Shown one piece after another: positions 13,228 through 25,851 of a stretch of 64,000 bases of DNA (position 1 is its first letter; the number at the start of each line of letters is the position of its first letter). Source of the DNA: Mangifera indica (lineage: Eukaryota > Streptophyta > Magnoliopsida > Sapindales > Anacardiaceae). The DNA lies in contig NC_058137.1 in the NCBI RefSeq assembly GCF_011075055.1, positions 3,162,001-3,226,000 of the forward strand, read 5' to 3'. A model generated the notes under the pieces. The model was not told where the DNA came from, ran no database searches, and worked only from the letters and a program-made list of their open reading frames with translations. A program made the translations under genes and the position numbers.

Positions 13228-14340
13228 TTACAGCTGAGTGAGTTCTTGGGGGTTTTCTATAGATTGTCTAAGAATATACTCAGCTCTTCTCTTCTTGTCA
13301 TCCTTCTCATCATCCCGCCCAAATGGTGCACTTCTTCCGCCACCCTTCTTCTGAAGACTTGTATCCAGAAATTCACCCAGAAATTTCTTTCCACTTCTAA
13401 ATTTAAAATGAACAGCAGGCCGCTTGTCAGGAAGACTCTTCCTATCACCATCTCCATCATCAGAAAGCACACTACCTTTCACTGCTTCAATGGCAGGACC
13501 AAATGCATCCATCACAGAAAAAGTATTCCCCCTGGACAGTTCACTTTTTAGCTTAGCAGGCAAAACCACTGGGGAAACATCTTTCTCTTTGGATTGCAAG
13601 GGCTTAGCAAGATATGGATTACTTCCAGCTTCTTCTGAATCATCCACCTCAGAATTTGGCTTCCCAGAGGTTGAAGGTCCTGATTCAACACTCGACACCA
13701 ACCTCTGTTGCAAACTCAACAAAGCCATCTCTGCCTTCGTCCTCTGCCTTGCTTGCTCAATCTTATCAGCACGAGGATCAGATTTCCTCTCATTCCACAT
13801 AGGTGTATGAATGTAGGTATGAGGATCAGGAAAAGCCGGCAACCAAGATGGAATATGTTTACCTGGCGGTGTTTCGCCCACTTGTTCAAAACTCGGTATC
13901 AATCTCCTACTCCTAACAACAGGAAACTGTGGGATTGGATGCGCAAAAGGGACTTCCTCATTAGACTCCACAAACTGAATTATTTCCCTTACAATGCCTG
14001 ACCCTACAAGACATTGACCAATCTCTGACGCGCCAAAAAACCCATTTACAGCTCCTAATTCTTCTAATCCACAAATTGTATCGAATAAATTGCATTGAGT
14101 TCTACCGGCTAAGTTAGCATGAACACTAGAGTTTTTACCTAAGTCACGAATGAATCTGATAGCAAAGTCTGCAAGGGCATCCAAAGCCGAATCTTTGCAG
14201 CCTTCAAATCCAACGCTTCCACATATTTGTGCCGCCGCGATTCTTGCAATTGCTCGACCATAATCTTCAGCTCCAGCTCTTGATGATAACGTAGCACTTG
14301 GTTTACTGTTTTTGTGGCTCTCTCCACCTACATGGCTCAT
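13228..14340 (-). CDS. TAF8: Transcription initiation factor TFIID subunit 8
   Basis: Intronless coding region of 370 aa. Residues about 22-100 form a bromodomain-associated histone fold (DYGRAIARIAAAQICGSVGF, then DSALDALADFAIRFIRDLG), the part by which TAF8 pairs with TAF10 in TFIID. Residues about 135-200 are the TAF8 C-terminal domain, with the family block IPSWLPAFPDPHTYIHTPMW. The tail is charged and contains KFRSGKKFLGEFLD. The ATG at 14340 is chosen because upstream in-frame codons include only a TTG, and MSHVGG begins at the first true ATG. TFIID acts in the nucleus in RNA polymerase II pre-initiation complex assembly. The gene is convergent with EMC5 and divergent from the complex I subunit gene. 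The family call is firm. Confidence 0.93.
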   Translation of the reverse strand: MSHVGGESHKNSKPSATLSSRAGAEDYGRAIARIAAAQICGSVGFEGCKDSALDALADFAIRFIRDLGKNSSVHANLAGRTQCNLFDTICGLEELGAVNGFFGASEIGQCLVGSGIVREIIQFVESNEEVPFAHPIPQFPVVRSRRLIPSFEQVGETPPGKHIPSWLPAFPDPHTYIHTPMWNERKSDPRADKIEQARQRTKAEMALLSLQQRLVSSVESGPSTSGKPNSEVDDSEEAGSNPYLAKPLQSKEKDVSPVVLPAKLKSELSRGNTFSVMDAFGPAIEAVKGSVLSDDGDGDRKSLPDKRPAVHFKFRSGKKFLGEFLDTSLQKKGGGRSAPFGRDDEKDDKKRRAEYILRQSIENPQELTQL

Positions 14341-16879
14341 ATTCAAAACCTCATAATCAAAATTAGGGTTTTATCTCAACTCTCTCATCATTAATCCCAA
14401 TGACAATGCACTCGTCCTCGCAAAAACCCCAACTTAAACCATTACACGCCCATTAAAACAACCGCTTTGAATCCCCCTCTCCTACGTTTTCTCAGCTAAA
14501 AAAACAGAATAAAAGAACCGAACAAGATTCCGCCAAACCCTAGAATACTCTAAATCTTGAAAATCTTGCAACTGTAACAGCTGAAATAAAACGAAAGAAT
14601 AGTAACTCAAAACAAACAAAAATCCCTCAGAGGCTGAATTGCAATTCAAGAACACAGAAAAGATTCTTCAAATTGAAAAGGAAACAGAACATGGAACTAA
14701 TAGCAGAATTCTTTTTCCTTTTAAACGAAGAAAACCCTAAAAGAAATGAACGGAGAGTTTCTGAGTAAAGGGTTTAAGGGGATATAGAGGGAATTTTGTG
14801 AAACTGAAAAACCCTTATCACACCATAAAAAGAAGGAAGTGGATCGAGAGAAAGTGAAAAATTGGGTGTTGCGTGAGGCCGAAGAAGCGACCTCCTAAGG
14901 TTTATTTATAAATTTATTTGCCCAATCACAGCAAAAATCTCGTCATGGCCACATGCGCGAGTACATGTGATTTTGTACGCGCTACAGCTGGGAGCATCCA
15001 AGCATGACTATGGGCCAAGTATCGTGGGCTAGATGCGTAGATGCGAAAATGGCATCGTACGTATCTAGCGCGAGATATCTTTCTCATCCTTGTATTTTTA
15101 GTTTATAACAGTTAAGGATATTTCTTTCAAAAAATATCACTTTAACTCTTTGATACTGGAGCTGGATCCGAGCTGACCTGGATCTGGCTCAGGTCTCAGC
15201 TTGGATCGAGCTTGATCTATGGGTTAGGTTCATATCTATTACATCCGAGCTAAGGAAATGGTGGATGGTATTTTGATCTAAGCAAATATTGAGTTAATAA
15301 TAAATTATTAATTGAAACAATATTATTTTAGAATAATTAAAACGATATTATTTTAAGCATTCTCAAAATAATATCATTTTAATCAATCTCATAATAAACT
15401 TATCAATTACTCTAATCAAATATTCCCATTATATTTATCAATCTTTGTCATTTCATACCTCATTAATATAAAGAAGTTTTTTTTCTCATTATTGATTCGA
15501 ACCTCCAATTATTAATCTTTATTTTTTTATAGTTGTCTTGTTACACTTACACCGACACCCCTCCTTAACTTTGTGATTGAAATCTCTTTCCACCCCTAGC
15601 CTTGAAATCTTTTTCAAGCTCCAATAATATTAATCTCATGATCCGATCAATTAAACTAACCTACAAGATGAATAAAAGAAACAAACATCTATCACATAAA
15701 TACCCAATAGATAGCACTAAAATCAGTACCTAAACATGAAGAACATCAAATCAGTGACTTGAAGAAAAATGTTGGTTTAAATACCAAACAAGAGTAAAGA
15801 CAATGACTACACATATTACATATTTCAATAATATATTTAAACTATTAATAACTAATTCGAACAAGGACAAATTAGGGTATTGAATGTCTATAGACAAATA
15901 ACTTAGTTCAGATGCATTCACACAATGCAACCATGTGCACACAACTTTTTTTTTAATCATAAATAGCCAAAATGCTCATAGATTTGACCATATTTATGCC
16001 ATATGTCCTTGCATTTCTTATTTCACCCAATTTTGGAGTTCATCCATGAAATTGAAAAGTTTGTTATTCTCACTCATTTCAATAATTTACAACATAAACT
16101 TGGTGAACTCTTTAACTTAGTCTACTATCTATCCCAACTCGAATCATTTTCAATAATATTATTAATCTCGTCGATATTTATATTTATTCTGTTAATAACA
16201 TTATTTATATCCTTAATAATACTATTTATTTTATCGTTGTTTCCTTGATAATATTTTTGATCAATTCAAATTCAACTCAAACGTTACAATAAATTTAAAT
16301 TGTACTCAAGTCAACTCATTTTTTGGCTCCATTCGATTTGAATTTACCTTAGTTTTATGTTGAAATGAGTCATGTTTTGATATAACACTATCTATTTCTT
16401 AAATAGGTTAATTCGGATCATATCACATCAATCCGTTCATAATTTGAGTTATATTTAGATTGAGTATTTTTGACATGATTCTAATTCGAATTGATTTAAA
16501 TGTATCTTTTAACTTAAACCCAAAAAAATATGATACAAACTCAATTTGAAAACACAAAATGCCAAGTCTACCTATAAGAGGCTTTGCAAATCTAAAATTT
16601 TGTGTTAGGGAGGAGACCAGACGGTGGAGAAAGGGAAAATGAGGGATACAAAGAAAAATTAAAATTAAAAAAGGGGAATGGAAAACAATATTACCGTTGT
16701 GTCTTTAACAAAAATGGTGTCTTTAACAAAATGTGGGGGTTTGCGATAAAAGTCGACAGTTACCTGAAATTTATGAATTTCGAAAATAATAGGGGGGCAA
16801 TGTGTTTTTTATCTCTGGCTAAGCCGATAAAGGTCGATGCAGAAGAGAGAGCGACACAAACGCAGCTGGTAGTGAGAAA
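14341..16879. other. Divergent intergenic region between TAF8 and the complex I subunit gene
   Basis: The first 550 bases (to about 14900) are GC-richer and likely hold the TAF8 leader and promoter. The stretch 15150-16570 is AT-rich and includes a block of alternating aatattatttta-like and inverse tracts (15290-15400) plus a text-like repetitive patch near 16260-16570 that resembles one at about 31670-32060. It is probably old transposon-derived DNA, but no element boundaries were seen. Confidence 0.35.
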
Positions 16880-19711
16880 ATGGAGAAGTACTTTGGAAAA
16901 GCATACAGGGGTGACCCCGGTGTCCCGCACTCCGACCCGGATCGATTCGTCAATATATGGCTCGGAGCCCTTGGTTTCTCTGTTTGCACTTGGAACAGTC
17001 CTTACATATGGCAGCTTTCCAATCAATACAAGTATATTCTTCTTCTTCACTCTCTTTATATGCCTATTTCCTTTCTAAAATATTACTGGTTATCCCAATC
17101 AATTCTATTTGATCGTTGATTTTTCATTTATTTAATCTTGGCCTTTGTTTGGCTAGCTTACATGTAAGGATTATTTGTTTAATGGCTCTTGTTTTGTTTA
17201 GGGGTTGAGTTTAATTGTGGGGTTTCGTTTGAGTGATATAGATCAGAGCATATGATCTGTAATTCCCATTATTTTCATTGCGTTTGATTAACTTAATGGG
17301 TGTGCTGTTTCTCAATCGTGAATAATTTCAGTGACCTTTCCTGAGCTTTATAATTAAGGGTGAATTCTTTGCCCTTGGTAAATAAGTGGAGACCCTACCT
17401 TCAATGAATTTTATCTTTTGAATAGAAGGAATTATGATTTTGTCTAATTTATATGTTATTTATTTCTTGAATTAGTTTCTAATGACATGGATTTTGTGGC
17501 ATCTCATATATTCATTCCAGGGAAAAGTGATAGGCGATTGAGATTTTTGTGTTGCATGTCAATTCTATTTTCTTAACATTTCAAAGAGAAAGCTGGCTTC
17601 TTATATGACATACTGAATTTATTTTCAGCATCTTGGCATGTGTCAGGCATAAGCTTAAAAGAGTGAGTTTTAAAAATATCAAGAACTGATGGGCATGGAT
17701 TCTTTACATCATTTATTTATGGTACCCCTCATTTGGTCTTTAGCTTCCTGGGATTTTATTTAGCATCAGTAAAATGCTAAACTTTTGTTAATAGAAGCTT
17801 GTCTTTGGTGATGCTTGAAATGTGGTAGTATTATCACAGAATTTCTCTAAAAATGAATCCGTGCTGGAGATCTGAGAGTGCTTAACTAATACTTTAGATG
17901 TGGCTTTCAAAGTGATGGAATTGCTGAATTCAAGAAAGGCACTTACATTATTCTAGACATAATTGAGCCAATGCCTGGTCATAGAGTTTTTACATTTTAA
18001 TATTTTCTATGATTACATGTGTCCAATTATGAGTTCTTTTGTGTATATTGTTTCTGCATTTTGTTACTATGGCTTGTAAGATTATTTGTTTTTCAGTTCT
18101 GCTTTATTCTTATTCTTTAGATTCTCTGTGTGCAAGCACTTAATTGTTTATATTCTGTGTGGCATGATGATTGTGCTTTGCTTTTGCTGCTTTTGTCCTG
18201 TTAGAATATGTGTTTCAATGTTCTTGCATCTTCCTCTGTTTCCTGTTTCTTCTCCTGCTGTTGGAGTAAGAGCTAATTATTCATTTTCTTGTGCTACTGA
18301 AATACTTAAATTGGCAGTTGGCATGACAAGGCAATGCTGTTTGAGCAGTACCACTGGAAGAAAGCCAAGGAAAAGAATCAGCCTTATAAATTTCTGGTAA
18401 GTTGATTGACTTCTCCTGTAACACCTCTTAAGCTAGTTTTATTGATGCAGCCCAGTAGTTATCAAAGTCCATTAGCACAGCCCACATGAAAAAAAAAAAT
18501 TAAAAGAAGGGAAAAAATAAAGAAAAAGAAGGGAGAATGTGGTTGGGAAATCTCTGGAACAGGAATTTATGAAATGTTCCAAGTTTTGAAAGTAGACAGA
18601 AGAATGTGGTAATCATATGTAAATTTCTTTTAAAGCTAGGTGATAACAATGTCTAATTTCTTTCAAAGGACGGTAATGGCATGTTTAACTTTTAATTAGA
18701 GAATAATAGAAAATTTCAAATTTAGAAACCAAGACAAAATAGAAGCTTAGGAATTTTTTACAATATAACTATTTATGGGAAGTTGCTGGATGTGATAACA
18801 AGTAGTTTGTAAAAATTAAAAAAAAAGGAGAGAGAGAAATTTGGAAGCTGTAGCAAGATATGAAAAGTTCTTTTCGTTATTAACAGAAACAATTGGTTTA
18901 GTATCATATTTGATTTCTTTCTGTCAACCTACCTATTTTTTTTTTTTTTAAACTTTCTTGTCTATCACTAAAAGTTGAAACTAATTAGTTCTTGTAGAAA
19001 TTTAAAATAAAAAAAGATCATGATCTTTAATAAAAACATGTAATAAAAATGTTTTATGTAAAGTCCACCCACACCTTGGCAAGTCATACCTAATCAATTC
19101 AGATATGTCTGTAAATCTCTTGCCTACCAGAGCTTGGTCTAACCAAGAAGTTAAAAATTTAAACTGAGAAAAAAGAAATTTCATGTCTTTTTAAACCTAT
19201 TTCTCGCCTGCACTTCATAAAACTTCAATACACCTCGCAATATATTGTCTCTTTCTTTGCCAATAGAACTTCTAATTACATCTTAACACTCCTGAAAATA
19301 ATCTTGAGCTTCTCTCTTCTCCTGGTTTTTGAATTAAAATTTTCTTGTAATTCTCAGATAAAAAATGAATGTCTTGTCTTCGCATTTGAAAGAAGTACGA
19401 GTCATTTCATATCCCTTTATCTTCTCTCTGAACTCGGAAAAATCATTATTTTTTGCTTTTAATAAGTTCTTTTAGTAGGCATTGATGACTATTGGGTTGG
19501 GTTTGAAATTATTATCTTATGTTATATTACATCTTTGATGCTAAAATTTCTTGAATTTTATATCCTTATAGTTTGCTCTTTTTTATGCCTAGTGGAAAAT
19601 CTGTATTCTCATAATATCTTTTTTTCTTTCTCTTTTGGCTTCCAGTGGAACCAGCAGGACAAAGAGCTCCGAGATTTTTATTCTCACGACTGGCCTGTCT
19701 ATTTCGCTTAG
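16880..19711 (+). CDS. Small plant-specific mitochondrial complex I subunit (At1g67350-like)
   Basis: Predicted protein of 98 aa from three exons: 16880-17031, 18318-18396 and 19646-19711, in phase throughout with GT-AG introns. The sequence runs MEKYFGKAYRGDPGVPHSDP, a single hydrophobic stretch (IWLGALGFSVCTW), then NWHDKAMLFEQYHWKKA and a C-terminal WPVYFA. I match this to the family of Arabidopsis At1g67350, reported from memory as a plant-specific subunit of respiratory complex I membrane arm. Its length and lack of a cleavable presequence fit that family. The third exon encodes only 21 residues plus stop. The general family is confident; the exact subunit name is less sure, so no symbol is given. 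Confidence 0.8.
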
Positions 19712-20643
19712 GCTTTTTCAACTTTTGTTATTGGTATTTCAAACAATGAGACTGTATGCCGAAGACAAGTTTGTGTTTTTAACTTCTTTCTCCCCTTTCG
19801 CCCATCTTCTGAGCCACATTCAGCTGGGTTGAAAGCTTATTAATTAATATCAGGATCTTTTATTTGTTACTGTTTCTAATGATTTTGGTGAGCAAGGTGT
19901 CCATCTTATGCCATTAGTAATAGTTAAACTGAGTTGATAGAGTTGGATGCTCTATTCATGGTTTAGATTTTTTGAGATTCCAATAAAAGATAAGTATTTC
20001 TGAAAGATGAATCTTATTTTGATAAAACTGAGAGTACAAGATGGAATAATATTTCTGTCAAGGAGTCTATAGACGCAGAAAATTTGATTCCTTGACACTG
20101 GAATGTGGATTTTCTTGTGAGTTGAAGGCATCTGAGCTGTTCTCCTTTTGCTGATACTTGCTTGACTTGTAGGAAAGTGTTTCAACAATATGCCTCGTAC
20201 GAAAGATTACCTTGTTTGTTGATTTTGCTCGAGAATTTTATCTGTTCAAAAATATGCGGCGGAATCGAATTGAAATCGAACTTCGAGTGATACAGATGAA
20301 AATTTTCTCTAAGTATGACATGCGTCTTTCTGCATTTTGACTGGCAAATATTTTTGTTTATTGTCAGGTAATCACGAAGGAAGGAAATTAGTAATATTTA
20401 ACAATACACTTAAATGAGATTCTCACAAAACTCCATGGTCTAACTAGATTGCATAAATATAGAAACATCAAATTAGTCTTCCTGAAAATGTTGTATTGAT
20501 GCAAGAGTTTGCATTTCTTGGCACTTCCTGGTACACAAAACGTGTCATCTTATCCAGAATTTGAAATTAAGAATAGGAAAAAAAAAAAAAAGTGAAACTC
20601 ACTTTCATGTATTAGTTATACGGCCCCAGAAGAAAGGGAAATA
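19712..20643. other. Intergenic region before the thylakoid-lumen protein gene
   Basis: Contains the 3' UTR of the complex I subunit gene and the promoter of the plus-strand gene at 20644. No other gene was recognised. Confidence 0.4.
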
Positions 20644-23038
20644 ATGGCGTTTGTGCAACTTCCTTGTTCTCCTCTAACTCTTAGAACCACTTCATGTTCT
20701 GTGTTTACAGCATCACCCATCAAAGCATCATCTAATTTGTCTTTGCCAATCTCTTCAAAACTTAAAACGACCAAATTTAGCAACTCGGTCGCAAACTTTC
20801 ACTCCAAATCTTTGAGCTTCTCCCTCTCTGTGGCTCTTTCGCTTGGTTTATCTCTTACAGGCAAGTAGTTTTTGTCTTCTCCAGAATCTTTGCCAAGAAT
20901 TTACATTTTCTTGGGGTGGTTAATATGGATTAAATTTGGAAAAAAAAAAGTTATTTTCGTTTTATTGTTCTGCTCATTTGATATACGTGGGTTATCGACT
21001 GTAAATTGTTAACTTCAAATACCGTGAGAAAAAAACCATGGGTTTTATGCCGTTTATGCGTTCCTAACATTTGTTCTGGTTTCGGTATATTTTAATTTCT
21101 TCATCTTAATTAGTCGATCTATATTGATATTGCTATTTTTTTTCTCTTTGTCCCCTGGATATATAATACGACAAACTGAAAATAGAATAAACGAACATTG
21201 TAGGAGTTGGAATTTCAGAGGCAAAAGTTGGGGTTAACAAGCCAGAATTGCTTCCTGAAGTCTTCACTCCTGTGATTGATGTGGCTGGCTTCCTATCCGA
21301 CGGGCAGGTCTGGTTGCTTTGTCTCATTTCTGATTTGAATTATTTATTTACTTTTGACAAGCTCTACGAGCTTGCTGGGTGTATGGAACTTTATTTGTCT
21401 ACTAAGTATGCATCTTATTGGAGGTAAATGGTAATACTGTATTACTGAACCAAATCAAGTAGAATATGCTGAAGTCTGAATCAAAGATTTTCAGATAGAG
21501 GCACTTTTTTTATTAACTGTTTCCTCTCTTTTCATGTTGTTGTCCATTTATGTTTGTAGATATACATTGCTAGTGTCTTTGTCAATATGCTTTTCATTGT
21601 CACTTACCTTCTTGTTGGTTTCCCTCTGGTTGTTTAAGTTTTTTAGGTTAATTTATACTAGTTACAAGTGTAAGACTAAGAGGATGGCTTCTTAGGCATA
21701 TTGGATTCTTTGTACTTAAGAATCCCATATGTTCATAAAACTTGTGCCAATGCTTAAGCATTGAGTCTGGTTGATTGGTTAAGATATTGAAGGAACTCGA
21801 AGAGTGGATGAGTTAATGTACTTACAACAGTTGTATATTTGACATAAAGACGGTTGTACAGAAGTTTTAGTATTTTGAGCTCAGTTGTTACTGTAAGTCC
21901 AGTGCTCAAAATGGAAAGGATTGATACAGTTTGTGGTAAGTTAAATTTGTCAGTTGACTAAATATAATTGAAAGTTGTTTATCCATGTTACCATGTAATT
22001 AATTTGGTTTATGATTTATAGTCAACAGATTACATTTTTCAGTAGTTCTGGCATAGTTCAAAACACTGAATACGTAAATGGCCCGAGGTTGTATCTTAGT
22101 TAGTGATACAGTTGGTTCACATCAGTCGTACTCGTACATGTATTAGCCACAAAATTTGCATATTTCTTTTAATTTTCGCCAAGCAAGGAATTGATGGTGT
22201 CCTAGAATCAAATCAAATTTGTATGCAGACAACACTCAGTGACTTTTTTATTGCATATTATATCTGTTCGAACTTGAGATTAATTGAAGAAAAATAGGCT
22301 AAATTGCTGAACCTGGTATGGCCACTTCGCAGGAGAGAAGACTTGCTCAGGAGATTGCTGATCTTGAAAAGGATACCGGATTCAAGTTAAGAGTTTTAGC
22401 TCAAAATTATCCTGATACACCAGGTCTGCTTTATATTTTGAGCCCTTGTGACCTGAGAGTTTGGTATATTTATCTTTACAGAACTTTTGCTATCCTTTTT
22501 CAAAATTTGAATTGGTCTGCATTCCCAATTATTGATAGAATTATTTAAGTTGTTTGTTTAAATGCTTTGTAGGGCTGGCAATTAAAGAATTTTGGCAAGT
22601 GGATGATCGAACTATTGTCTTTGTCGCTGATCCTACCTTTGGTAAGAAAGGCAGACATGCTATCCTTTTTTGACTACTCTGGCTCAGCCATGGAGGACTT
22701 ACAGTTGCAGGTTTCTTTGACCAGGCAATATATTAAATTTCAATGTCGGGGCTTCTGTTGATATTGATGTTCCACGTAGCTTCTGGAGCCGCTTGGCTGG
22801 GAAATATGGGAACATGTTCTACTGGAAAGAGAAGGTGAAGTTTCTTTGCTGCCTGGAGAACTTTATTTTCTTCAAAAGGTTGTTGCAGCCGGTTAATGCA
22901 GAATTTATTAGATGGGAGATTTATATTGTGTCATGGATGAAACAGGGAGAAGATGCATCTATTGAAGCTGCTGTAATGGCAATAACTAATTGCTTGAGAG
23001 AGCCAGTGGGTCCAAATAATTGCTCTGAGGTGAAATAA
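20644..23038 (+). CDS. Thylakoid lumenal 15.0 kDa protein (At5g52970-like, TPM domain)
   Basis: Predicted 227-aa chloroplast precursor from six exons: 20644-20860, 21204-21307, 22333-22423, 22573-22641, 22725-22834 and 22946-23038; the phase holds at every junction. The N-terminus is Ser/Thr-rich like a chloroplast transit peptide and is followed by a hydrophobic lumenal signal (SLSFSLSVALSLGLSLTG) ending near GISEA, a plausible processing site. There is no twin-arginine, which points to Sec-type thylakoid import. The mature part is TPM-like: LAQEIADLEKDTGFKLRVLA, WQVDDRTIVFVADPTFG and FWSRLAGKYGNMFYWKEKGE, ending NCSEVK. Intron 1 uses a GC donor in an otherwise perfect context (ACAG then gcaagt). 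Function in Arabidopsis is poorly known; the family call is from sequence memory. Confidence 0.88.
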
Positions 23039-25400
23039 CGCCAACACGCTTATACAGGCAAGATTTACTTCAATTTTGCTTGGTGACAACCTGTAGATAC
23101 CATGTAATTCTTTCTATGGTTGCATATATAGGAGGGTATGGGGTGATACTTGGTTAAATCCAAGGAGTCATGTCTTTTTTCCTCAATCAAATCTGAGAAG
23201 AAAATGACACGGTTGCCTGATTGTTGAAACAAACCTATTAAGAGCATCTACTGGAATTTGTTGAAGGAAATGAGCTATACACTACTAGTATTTTTTTGGG
23301 ATATTTGAGTGTGTATTCAACTTCAAGCTAAATCCTCTTGATGTTCAATGCATGATATTATTGTTCATGACTCCGTGTCAGTGCCAGCTTACATCTTTGG
23401 TATGCAGGCTGCACTGCAGTGTAGGGTCATACTTTCAGACCACTTAAAGGGTTTAGTAACAATATTAAGGATGTCACGTTCGAGAGGCAGTTTGAATGAC
23501 AAAGTAGTTGGAATTCCCGAGTGAGAGGGCTTGGGTTTAAGATATATTAATATCAAACTCTTGAATTATCTGATACGATGGTTGTAGGGCTAGACTGACC
23601 CAAGATTTCATCTACTTGGGCTAATCAGTTTAATTTTAAATGAACAATCAAACTCAGGTAAAGTTTTCTCGTTACACAAAAAAAAAAAAAATCTCAAATA
23701 CCTTGAAAAATTATTATTATTATTTTGTGCCTTGTGTGCCCTTGTTTAATGTTGTTGAACACATCTAAGCCCTAAAGCACTATTGATCTATATATTTCGC
23801 AAAAGAACACAGAAGTCTTCATAGATCTTTCATCCCCTTTAATCACTTAAAATCTCATTCTTCTTGTGAAAGAAGTGGTCTTTTACATAGCAATATCTGT
23901 GTGATGAATGAATTCGTTGGCATGAGGAAGAGTACCAATTTCAAAGCACTTGAGAGGCATATTCCAAAGCCGTATCCATTTTACTTTCCTCTAACTTGAC
24001 CTTATCTCTCTTACTCTACTGAAAAAATATATATATATTAGTTATAAAAAATTAAATTTATACGCAATTATTATACTAAATAAGTTAAGATTTCATAAAT
24101 ATAAATTTAGATCTTTTTTAAAAAATTTTAATACTCTATCAATTTTACGAAATTACCTTATAATGTTATACAAAGGTTTTTTAAATTTTTTTATTCCTTA
24201 TAATTGCTCCAAATACTTGAAGGAAAATCCTATAGTTCGATGACCCCATAATGATTTGGGCCAAACCCTCTCCAAACACTAAAAAAATCGACAGTCCTTT
24301 TTTAACCATCTTATGAGTAATTGCTGCTGTGTATACATATGAAAAAAAATAGCAGTTGTTTCCAATGTCTTGTGCAATTTTCATAAAGGTAAAACTATAT
24401 ACATAGGCTTTTGAATATATAATTGAGTATATAAATAATATATTATAATATAATTAAAATCATTTAATCATACAATAACATATTATTTATCTATCTAATT
24501 ATATATTTAAAAATATATTTATATAATATTACTTTTTTTAGAATTAAATTGTTCATCGTCTTAATGATGAATTTAAGAAATCATAAATAAAAGAAGAGAG
24601 AGTTATCACTTTATAAGTATAATATTGAAGTTGAGAGTAATATATAGTAATTTTTTAAACAAAGTAACATACATTTCACTTTCATTATTAAAATACCAAT
24701 CGTTAATCAAAGATTTGATTTCTCCATTAATTTCATTTCAAAAGTAATATTTTTCAAAGTTTCACAAATGTAATAAAGATTTGAATTCAATTCTTTTACT
24801 TTGAAAATTTTCGTACTCTATCAATTTTAGTGACTTTGAATTCTATTTTGATAAAGTTATAATCTTGATTTCATTTTCATAATCATCCAAAAGCAAAACA
24901 CATGCACAACTTTGTCTTATGAACTTTAACAGAGTTTTGTCGTCTAAAGACAGGACTGAAGGAGCTTTGTGATATTCAATAGGCCCAAAAAAATAAATTT
25001 GTTATAAGCAGTCTCTTGAATTGCTTGAGAAATAGGATAGACGATGGAGTTGCTGAACATATAAGAAAAATTTAATTACAATCATTTAGTAAGAACATTT
25101 ATCACCATTATTATTACTTCTTATAACGTCGAGAGAGAGAGAGAGAGAGATCAGAAATGTTTGTAAAAATAAGGGAAAAAAAAATGATAAAATGCTACTT
25201 TTGTCTTGTATGCATGGCGGCCTAAGATCTGATAATGACTGAAAGAACACCAAGCCTGTTGCAGAGATGCTTAATTTATGGAGGTAGATTTAAACTGTTT
25301 AATTGAATTCTTCAGTAAAATAACACAGACATATACACATTTGTCAATATATAAGTGATCCAAAGCTAAAGCTAAATATAAAACTCCATTAAATTAAAAT
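23039..25400. other. AT-rich intergenic DNA with a (GA)10 microsatellite
   Basis: No gene was recognised. The part 24020-24840 is very AT-rich. A pure (GA)10 run lies at 25131-25150. The 3' UTR of the SAUR gene starting at 25778 probably occupies the last bases. Confidence 0.4.
25131..25150. repeat. (GA)10 microsatellite
   Basis: Ten uninterrupted GA units, seen directly. Confidence 0.95.
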
Positions 25401-25778
25401 CTACCATTCAGCACTGGCTCTTCTATTTCTTGAAGAATTTACAATATCCTGTAGTTCTTCAGGTTGGCAAGGCACTGCAAGAACACCCTTTTGCTCAAAT
25501 CCAAATTCTTCTTGAGCTTGCTCCAGCAGCTTAATGAATTTCGGGTCATTCAGATAACCCAACTCAAAAATGAACCTCTTTGGCTTTTCACCCTTTACTG
25601 CAACAACTGCAAAATGACCTTTCTTCACTGTTCCACCTGATCCCTCTTCTTCATTTTCATCCACTGGGTCGAGATAAGCTCCAGCTCTCGATGTTGAGAA
25701 CAAACAGCGTCGTTGCAGCTTGGTTATGAGCACCTTCAGCTTCATTAAGCCTTTAATTCTCTCTTCTTTCACATCCAT
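25401..25778 (-). CDS. SAUR-like auxin-responsive protein (cluster member 1)
   Basis: Intronless, 125 aa. After a basic N-terminal stretch (residues 1-25, LMKLKVLITKLQRR) comes the SAUR core: VKKGHFAVVAVKGEKPKRFI at about residues 52-71, then FELGYLNDPKFIKLLEQAQE and EFGFEQKGVLAVPC. SAURs are small auxin-induced proteins; many activate plasma-membrane H+-ATPases by inhibiting PP2C.D phosphatases to drive cell expansion, a known family property not visible here. A TATAAAT box is present on the coding strand 67 bases upstream of the ATG. It is the 3'-most (by transcription) of four intact SAURs on the same strand. Length is near the family norm of 90-150 aa. Confidence 0.93.
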   Translation of the reverse strand: MDVKEERIKGLMKLKVLITKLQRRCLFSTSRAGAYLDPVDENEEEGSGGTVKKGHFAVVAVKGEKPKRFIFELGYLNDPKFIKLLEQAQEEFGFEQKGVLAVPCQPEELQDIVNSSRNRRASAEW

Positions 25779-25844
25779 TGTATCTATATGACAAAGAAAT
25801 AGATTCTGTGAAACTTTAATTTTTTGGAGAGAAGATAGAATGAA

Positions 25845-25851
25845 ATTTATA
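25845..25851 (-). promoter_or_regulatory. TATA box of SAUR member 1
   Basis: TATAAAT on the minus strand, 67 bases upstream of the ATG. The same heptamer with similar flanks (AGTATAAATT-like) precedes SAUR members 2 and 3, which supports it. Confidence 0.6.

Noticed and set aside
13424..13810. Long open frames on the plus strand opposite TAF8
   Set aside because: They are antisense shadows of the TAF8 coding region, with no domain features of their own.
16602..17078. 158-codon plus frame overlapping the complex I subunit exon 1
   Set aside because: Wrong frame relative to the conserved protein; it covers the 5' UTR and intron.
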